From Sipunculus nudus (taxonomy: Eukaryota > Annelida > Sipuncula > Golfingiida > Sipunculidae), in contig CM049311.1 of the NCBI GenBank assembly GCA_026874595.1, positions 8,533,676 to 8,597,675 of the forward strand: a stretch of 64,000 nucleotides of DNA. The letters are read 5' to 3'. This document shows, piece after piece, positions 56,120 through 64,000 of this stretch. Position 1 is the first letter of the stretch, and every line of letters starts with the position of its first letter. The notes below the pieces were generated by a model. It ran no database searches. It was given only the letters and a program-made list of their open reading frames with translations, and was not told where the DNA came from. A program made the translations under genes and the position numbers.

Positions 56120-59100
56120 TCATCAGTCATAAATGAGCTGAAGTTAGATTGGCTGATTGTTAGGAAAATAAAATGTTTGAATTTTATTTGTGCTTCAGAA
56201 ATCAATTTAATGAAACAGCTTTGGGTATTTTTCTGTAGTGCTTAGGCATGTTAACTGTTAAATACACCTTATGTATTGTATCATGTGTTGTCTTAATAGG
56301 AAAATATCAAATACAAATTTTGTGGTCCTATCATCACTCTGCACAGCTGGATCATAATTTAGACAGACTATGATGTACCTTGACGGCTAGAATTAATGGC
56401 ACATACTGTGGTGGGATTAACACTGAGTCAATGCCGATGCCAGGATTGGTCGTCCTATTCACAGTAAAGGTCACCCCCCTGGTGCTACTGCAAGGCTGAT
56501 TAATCATTATACTCAATACCATTGAGACTGCAGATAAAGAACATTTTATAAGGTTAAGATATTGTGGTTTTGTTTCAAGCCATTTCCATTAGATATAAGT
56601 TTTGTGGATTTAAAGATGGTTATTTAATTACACTCATAGAAAGCCGAGTTGTAAAATTAAATATAGAAAACTTTAGAAAGACCATCTGGTTATGTCATGA
56701 AAATAAGTATGGTTCCGTGCACCCTAATTATGATAAAAAATTATAGCTCAGTATACTGTGGCTCTGGTGAGAAAATGAAAGTAATTATAGCTCCATGTGG
56801 TGTGGCTCTGATGATAAAATGAAAGTTAGCTATTAAGTTACTATAGCTCCAGGAACTGTTATTATAATTTGATAATGATTAGAGCTAAATGTATTGTGGC
56901 TCTGGTTGTAAAATGATAATTATATTAGCTTTGTTGCTCATGGATGCTTAATGCCATCTTTTCCTGCTTTAGTTAAGTCAGAAATGAGGAGCAGATCTGT
57001 TTCTGTTGAGATTTTCAGTATAGTTTTTTATACACCTCTGCTGCCACTCTGACACCTATCATTATCAGTAAATAGTTGGAATGGTAGGATTACTGTTACC
57101 ATCTGCCAGACTGGCATATCAGACATCATGATTGACGATGCTGCTGAGTCTGAATGTATTTCATTTGTTTTTTTAGGTCCCGTAAAGCATTTTTAATGTC
57201 GTTTCTTGCATGGAGTGGAGTTACTAATGCAGCAAGAGCCCCAAATGTCTTGCAGTCTGCTTCAGTTGTCCTTGCGGAAAAATTTTACGAAGTGGTCCTT
57301 TATTGGAAATCAATCTTTGGTTATTTCCTAAGATTAGCTCATGGTTCTAAGTAGACTATGTTCTTTGACATTTAATGAAAAATACGGCAGATTAATCACT
57401 TTTACTTTACACTCATGTCCCTAAACAGACAGGTTGGTCTGACTGCAATGATCCATAAAAAAATCTACAAATGTGAATCCAGCAGGGACTCGTAAAAATA
57501 AGTTCACGGCTAACTACAGTTTACCTGCTTATCCTCCCTCCAAGGAAGACGTAAATGGTTAAATTGTTTTTTTCTAATGATAAATGTCTTCATATAAATG
57601 GTATGCTCCTTGCTCTTAATTGTCAGTTTATTGGGATATGTCTTCGCGAATGAGATTGAATGACTTTGTTTAGGTGTCTCTCTTATCCTTGATTGGAAGA
57701 TCATTATGGTAGATTGGTATACTGTGTTCATGCAGCATCCTGATCCCTCAGTGTTTAGCAAGAATTCTTGCAAATTTATCATTCATCAGTTTTGCTTTTA
57801 AAGAAATACAAGGGCAATGACCAAGGATACAATAGTTTATGATCACTTGAGACTTGAAATTTATTTGGAAATCTTTTACAACCTTTTGAATCTTCACCAT
57901 CCTAGATTAATTTTAATCCTTAAAATTGTGATTTTCTCCCATTTTAATTATGGGTTAATATATAATTGTTATTTCAACATATTACAAAGACATAATGGAC
58001 ATGGCCAATAATGTTAGTGAATATCTTTCTAATACAAGACTGGCTGACCATCATGTGGCAGCACGTTTCATTTACTTCTTGGGGAACTAATTAAGATATT
58101 TGTAAAGGCTCTCCTTACACAGTCTTCACAGCATTCACTTCAAAGATACAGGGATTGCTTTCTCCTTTGTGCACACAAATTCACCTTAGAATTCAAATCT
58201 GGCTTTGTCTGTACCTGTATACTTCATACAGCAGTTTGATTTATTACACGTCTGGTATGGGTGATTAGTGTTGTAGATAGCAACATATAAGCATATTGCC
58301 TGGTTGTCTGATTGTGAAGCTGAAGATCTAAGTCTTCCTTTGTTGGCGTAGATTCTGTGGTTGTTAGAAGATGGTGTATCAAGCGGAAATAGGTCCACGA
58401 GCAGGCAGTAAACCTAATGATTCAGTGGCTGTCATTGTGAGACATGATATATCATGTAGATGCATATTTCTGTGTATTCGTTGGCTTTCTGTGGGGGACA
58501 CAAAGGACATGATACATGTCTGTCCACTTGTCCTATGTAGTGTCATGTAAAATTCATATCATGAAATATTCAAGCCCCTTGGAATTCATAGGAGTTTTAT
58601 TGTTTCCAGGAATAACTGTCAATGTGTCTTGGAATGTACAACATAATTATCTCTTTGGAAGCTCTTTTGAAATCTTTTTTCAGTTATAGGATGTTTTAAG
58701 AATTGGTTTAATAGAAAATAAAAACTCATTCAGAAACATTCACTTTCAATATAAATCAACTGCAAAATTTTGAAACACCAGACTGTTTTCCAGCTCTTTA
58801 ATTAATTAATGAGTACATGTTCCAGTAACAGCATTATGAGACTTTCAACTGGTGAAAAATAATCGTCAGGCTCCAGGCTAGCATACAACCTATATTGGAG
58901 ATTGCAATAATATGACATTATAGACTTTTAAAGTTTACTTTAAAGTTTGTTAAACATGCAATACAGTCTTTTTGGGAATTAGAGAATTCTACTCAGATCA
59001 TTCTTCATATTAGTCTGCCAAATGAGCCAGATCACTATGATACTGATCCTGGGCTGTAACATAAAAAGAAAACTCATTGAATCTGATAAGCTGTCTTAAA

Positions 59101-60120
59101 TGACCAAACGACAGACAGATGAGGATGGGATTGCTGCAGGTTTGTTTTCCTGGTTCACATCATGTTCAGTAATCTGAATAAATAAATAAATACCTCCTGT
59201 TAGTGGACAAGATAACTTTGTCAAGTTCTTTGATAGTTTTTATTTATTTGCTCTGTTGTTATTTAGACTGTAATGGGATGTTTGAACAATTGTTATCATG
59301 AATAATTATGGTAACACTGCTTCATTATTACATACCGGTTAGTAGAACTTTTCCACAAGCTTGCGCACTGGGCATATTTGAGTAGGGTTAGGGTCTGCAG
59401 GGTTTGGATCATCTGACCTCTGCATGTTAACAAACAGGCGAGTTGATAATATCAAGTATTCAGGTGTCTAATATTAACAAATACTAGGTAGAACGCAACT
59501 ATATTATTGCTAGATAGCTACATACTTTTGTAATGTGTCCAGGAGTATAGGAATTAATATCATTAATCTGTTGACAATGTAGCATGGCTGGTTTATCAGA
59601 TATAGATAAGTTCAAAACATATAGCGTTTCCAAGATTAACGCTGCTTCGTTCAGGTTCTCATGGTTGTCAAGGATGCTATAAGTTATGTCATTGCAACAG
59701 GGTAAAAAACAAATCCACTTTTATCAAGGACTAACCCCGAATCTTACATGTCAGATATCTCCAATAGGTGTCGCTAGTGAAATGGAAAAGGTCCGTTCAG
59801 AGGACACATTAGACAGCACCTTAATACTATCTTTCAAAATTTTGAATTAGTTAAGTGAGCTCCTGAGTTAGCATTATTTAGTTGTCTATGAAAAAAATTA
59901 CATGTACAGATCAATTTCAGAGAAACATTTGTGGATGATTCTTGGGGTAAAAAGAGCTGGGAAAAAAAAGTGGGTAATCCATGATGTCTTCTATAAAAAT
60001 GTTTACCTGTGTGTCTTGATATGATATGATATACAATATGATAAAGTTCATTTATAAAGTGTAAATTTAATATACGTTTCTATGCACTGTAAAGGCAAAG
60101 GTTCATAGTCTGATATCACG
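56120..60120. other. Intron; degenerate repeat at 56740-56940 and candidate block at 57360-57790
   Basis: Around 56740-56940 'ATAGCTC..G..CTGTGGCTCTGGTG..AAAATGA' recurs three to four times with a loose 55-70 bp period. The block 57360-57790 is non-repetitive and less AT-rich. A plus-strand stretch 57177-57353 follows an AG acceptor-like site but ends in a stop without a recognised domain. Confidence 0.4.
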
Positions 60121-60432
60121 GATGATGTCAGTCTCATCTGACTTTACTCTTTGCCGTCCTGGTCTTTCGGGCCTGTTCATTCTTGTAGCTTTTCTCGGCT
60201 CCCTGGGGAGCATACAACCCAAGCAGCCATAACAGGTGCTAGAAGGTTATTCGTTCTACATTTGCCTTCCTCCCGTGGCCAGTACCCATTCACTCCTTGG
60301 TTGAGAGAGCGTACCCTTGTGGTAAAGACTTGGCTAGGAGTCCTAGTGCAGACGGATATCAGAACTGGACGCAGACCCACAACCTTGCAGTCATAAGTCA
60401 AGCGTACTATCCATTATGCCACAACGCTCCAC
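60121..60432 (-). mobile_element. tRNA-derived SINE, family 2, copy 2
   Basis: Minus-strand start GTGGAGCGTTGTGGCATAATGG with A box TGGCATAATGGATAGTACGC and a weak B box GGTTGTGGGTCTGCGTCC. The body is shared with 19529-19797. Open frames on both strands inside it are repeat-derived. Confidence 0.7.
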
Positions 60433-61069
60433 ATCATGCGCTGTCCATGCATGCCCAGGACTTTTATTGATTGCTAAGTGCCATAGTTCCATAGGCTAGC
60501 ACTTGCTTCAAAACTACAGTATTTGAAATCACAAATGTTTTAGGCATTTATGAAGGTATCCATTTTCTGAATACTGCATAGATGTTTTATTGATATTCTG
60601 GGGGAACCATGTACACACTGAATGGATGCTCTCACCTGGAAAACATTTCCAAAGTGATTTGACGTTGTCATTTGTATTAACAGTATCTATATATAAAAAA
60701 GGATACATGAGCCGTTTTGGTTAACAGAAGTTACTGTTGATTATCTTGTTACTGGATTTTCTTGTGCATGATCTATTGACCAGATGGATTGACCAATCAC
60801 TGTCACTCATAGACTAGGCTTCTACTTCACCTTTGCTTTTAATTTTCATAGTGGTCTTATTATACTTATTCTACATAAAAAAATACTTGTTGTACATTTG
60901 AATTAGTATGTATGTGCTGCCAAATATTCTATGTTTTAGGTTTTCTGGAATTGAAGTTTGGAAAGTCTGCAGCCTAATATCAATAAAGTACTAATATTTG
61001 AATGACAAAAACTCAGTATAACATGTTCACTCCTTAAGCAATAGTTGTAAACTGCAGCTGTTCCGAATT
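60433..61069. other. Intron, nothing recognised
   Basis: AT-rich; no feature supported. Confidence 0.5.
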
Positions 61070-61334
61070 TCCTTCCCTTCAATCGCTGCTTTTTATTGCA
61101 AGTGTTTTGGGGTTTCTATACCAGGGATAGCACAGGGCCAAGAATTGTAATCAGACCAATGGCAGTGTGGTATCGCTTTGTGCATCAAACGATTGAGAGG
61201 GGCTGTCACATTAGCTGGATGCACAATGTGATACTATGCTCTCATTGGTCTGATTACAGTTCTTTGCCCTCTGCCAGCCTTGGTGGTGAAACACAGAGAA
61301 TCTTGCAAGATAAAGCAGCGGTTTAAGCGAAGGA
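61070..61334. mobile_element. Palindromic (foldback) MITE-like element
   Basis: Left arm about 61070-61173 and right arm about 61231-61334 are imperfect reverse complements. For example CTGTAATCAGACCAATG-like words face each other, and the ends read CCTTCCCTTCAATCGCTG and CAGCGGTTTAAGCGAAGG. The loop also has TGTGCATC/GATGCACA near its edges, so the pairing continues inward. No coding capacity. A 76-codon open frame across it is a by-product. Confidence 0.8.
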
Positions 61335-64000
61335 GATTACAGAGAGACTGAGGTGTATAACTGTTGCATGAGAAGTGTACATAACATGTTTAAGTAACCT
61401 TGTCTGTCTGCAAAGTAGACAGTCAGCATTGAGACTGCAATTTATGGTCCTGATTATTCTATAGGTGACTAAAGTCATTTCATCAGGCTGTCCAGTATCT
61501 GAAAAAAGTCTGTAGTGTCTAGCTTTCCCTGATGATTAATAGAGATACCTAACATCCATAAGGTATAATGATAACATACCACTCACCATACAGATACCCT
61601 CATTGTCATTCAGTAGGCAGCTCCACCTGTGGGCCATGGGTTCATCTAAATTTTATCAAACACCACCAGCAAAGAAGACTACTTGTCTGGACATCAACAG
61701 ATTATGCTATCTTTTCTTCTCCTGGGATCAGATCAAGTGATGTCTGTGATAGTTAAATTTTATCCTTTCTCGTCATCATGATCTGGGTGCCATCATGTCA
61801 GTAAAGTGGCTCTTTCTGGGCATTAACCCCTGACCTTTTAATCTGACGGTACAGCAGTGCGCATTTTTGTTGTTGCAAAATGTTATATGCATAAAAAATC
61901 CAGTGAGATTTTATCACTGTAAACTCATAATGTTCAATATCAGAATCATTCAGAATAGTTGTGTATGTCCCTTGTCACTTTGCATTCATTACTTGGGCAA
62001 CAAACAGCCATATACAGTGAAATCTAGCCGCCTGATGACCACCCTGCTATCACGACCACACTGCCAAGATGTCATTTTTTTTGTCCCGGCCTAAAATGAA
62101 TTATCATAAAAACCTCCTGTTAACATGATGACCTGCTAACACAACCACATAAACACCTTGGCTGGTTCGGCAGGTGGTTATGTTAGGGAGATTTCTATCT
62201 AGTAGGTAGTCCTTAAAATTAACAATATTGAAATAGTTTCTCAGGTCCTTTTCTTTGAGGTTTAATGAGTACATTTGAACTTTGGCTATGTCCAGCACCT
62301 GTGATTTCTTTCTGATGTTTAATCTTCCAAAAAGTGCCCTTTATTAAGTTTATATAAGTTTTATTTTTACTGAGTTTCTATGTTTCTTGTTTCTTCTTTT
62401 AGGTGAAGCTGATGTTTTGAACTTATGTGTAGAACAAAGGTCATTCTGTAGGTACCATTGCCTTCACTACCCGTCTGACATTTGTTTTATATGTAATGTT
62501 GGTTCAGTGGATGGTAGTTACAGAAATAAATCCAGGTGCCTGATACTGATACCCTGTGTCCTATAGGTCTCTACATTAATGCCCTTTCCTGTGTGGTTGT
62601 ATAGTGCAGCTGTACACATTACTATATTGAGCTAACTTTGGCATCAAAATCCTATAACATTTGCTGGGACATCCATAATGCACAATGAAGGCAATCACTG
62701 GAGTGACATTTTGGAAAATAGGGCATGCCACATCTGGATATTGACAGCTCTGTATCATGGTTGTGTATTAAGGAGACTTAACCATCTTGTTGAAACAATG
62801 TGAGGTTAAGGGATCAGCTGGTGAATATATTTCACAGGGATTCACTGTCCTGAAACTTGACACAGTTGTAACACTGACTTAAAGTGACAGAATTCTACTA
62901 AAAATGAGACATTGGAAAAGTACAAATGTTCAGGGAGAAAGGGCAACATAAACTTACCAAAAAAGGGCTTATAACTTAATAAGAAAAAATTTGTTCTGGA
63001 TTATTAGTTATCAAATGGTATTAATGATATAAATTTACCAGCCTTAAAACCTCATGCATATTTGTGGAAACTTGTTTATATTAGTGTATATTGTTCAAAC
63101 AGCCCAGGGGTGACATTATTTCAAAAAGCTGACATGTCTTATTTACTTAATGCATAAACATTCAAGACTATGTATGGTCTAAATGCCAGCATCTTTTTTC
63201 CTTTCACAAGCACATTATATAAAGGAGGACAGACTTGTTGCTGAGGAACTGCATTACTTAAGGTACTATCTGTGGCAAAACCACAATTTTAAATCAATCC
63301 AAAAATTGTTTCAAATGCATATTAGATCCCATAAAGTGTAAATTTTTAAATGGTACATGATTTTAAGCAACCAGTAACTGAAAAACTAATCTGTTTTGTT
63401 TGGTTTCATTTAATGTTTTTTTTTTCTAACTTAAAATTGATTTTTAAAAATATTTTAAGTTTCATTTTCAGACAAGAAAGACTCATGATAATGTTTTTAA
63501 CTGTATATTGTTGGTATTATTTTATATGGTTTGCATGACATTGTCCTTACTCTCCTATATTATTTCCCCAGTGTCTATTATTTTGATAATTTCCAAACCA
63601 CATAATACCTAATTTGAAGAGTAATTGGTCTGTTGGTGTCAAATTTACCTTTTCCGTTTATTACCCAAATTTTGGTCGAATGGATCTTTTTCTAAATCTT
63701 TCAGGGACTTTACCTCAAGATTGGACTATTTGACTGAGATCCGGGTCTCCATTTCAATTACAGATCTTATTATAGTTAGAAAGTTAATGTTACAAATAAC
63801 TTGTCTGATCTTGGTCTTTATCAGAGTATGAGGCATATATCTAATTTTAAACCAAATGTTCAGGATGGAAAATATTTTTATGTTTGTAGGTCTCTCATTG
63901 AATTTGATGATGTTCTTCATTTAATCATGAAACCTACAATCAGTAACATGAAATGTTTTTAAGCTTTTAAAAGGAATCTTCAAGATATGAAAGGCTGGCA
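61335..64000. other. Intron to window edge; no gene recognised
   Basis: A third copy of the small dispersed repeat is at 61596-61640. AG sites at about 62400 (TTCTTCTTTTAG) and 63703 (TTTCTAAATCTTTCAG) precede short open stretches, but their translations do not match the USP47 sequence expected next. Confidence 0.45.

Larger units (their letters stand above)
6680..64000 (+). other. Giant 3' intron of USP47 (or intergenic DNA if the gene model ends differently)
   Basis: Starts with donor GTAGGG at 6680 and runs to the window edge without a convincing matching exon. It would be over 57 kb, large for an internal intron of this gene. It is filled with HINE/pearl-like elements, SINEs, MITEs and minisatellites, listed separately. 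A missed small exon is possible, since exons here are 56-113 bp and AT-rich intron can hide them. No other gene is clearly identifiable on either strand. Confidence 0.5.

Noticed and set aside
57177-57353. Exon-like open stretch after a poly-T acceptor
   Set aside because: Ends in a stop with no polyadenylation signal close by and no recognised protein.
59385-59405. Telomere-like AGGGTTAGGGT string
   Set aside because: Only about two units; too short to mean anything.
62401-62450. Short open stretch after TTCTTCTTTTAG and before GTACCA (GEADVLNLCVEQRSFC)
   Set aside because: Splice-like ends, but the translation does not fit the USP47 region expected and 50 bp is easily found by chance.
63704-63768. 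Open stretch after TTTCTAAATCTTTCAG
   Set aside because: Only an acceptor-like site supports it; no family match and no clear donor.

Overview
This is AT-rich, repeat-dense animal DNA with GT-AG introns and no operons or bacterial gene packing. Repeats that begin with an AGCTCAGCTGA or GTATCCGCC type hairpin, followed by GTCC-rich leaders and central tandem modules, are typical of mollusc (especially bivalve) genomes. A bivalve is therefore the best guess, but this is inference from repeat style, not a species identification.

Only one gene is recognisable with confidence. Four plus-strand exons between 1661 and 6679 (1661-1737, 4856-4911, 5730-5842, 6575-6679) join in frame into about 117 residues. 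They match the end of the catalytic domain and the start of the C-terminal region of the deubiquitinase USP47 (motifs such as SSTNAYMLMYR and KLEVHKDKTLKEA). The catalytic Cys and His exons lie upstream of the window. I found no convincing next exon after 6679, so the remaining 57.3 kb is read as one giant intron, or as intron plus whatever else is hidden in it.

The intronic DNA is dominated by non-autonomous mobile elements. Three families are called A, B and C here. They differ in sequence but share one plan: a roughly 30-bp hairpin at the 5' end, a central region of tandem modules (about 145-345 bp), an inverted copy of the 5' arm close to the 3' end, a last small hairpin, and a terminus ending CTAG (B, C) or CTTGTTT (A). 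This is the layout expected of Helitron/Helentron-derived elements (HINE type) and resembles the 'pearl' elements described from bivalves. Family A lies at 2027-4616, 7884-10510, 15470-16144, 19832-20896, 23707-24140, 31490-32008, 37954-39467, 43710-44930 and 45838-48554. Family B lies at 28003-29418, 29512-30376, 48599-49438 and 49746-50565. Family C lies at 46182-47370, nested inside an A element. All copies point the same way as the gene. One B element (29512-30376) can be compared with a related empty site at 49531/49532, which gives its exact ends.

Other repeats are two tRNA-derived SINE families (one copy with a 14-bp target-site duplication), a pair of TACTGT-ended MITEs, a near-perfect 265-bp palindromic element, a 0.9-kb inverted repeat with a GC-rich coding-like centre, several minisatellites and a seven-unit array of about 147 bp. 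Several stretches without recognisable repeats (near 13.9, 17.7-18.2, 35.5-36.0, 41.1, 51.1 and 57.4-57.8 kb) are rich in homeodomain, POU or TCF-like words and could be conserved regulatory DNA. That is a hypothesis to be tested by alignment to another bivalve.
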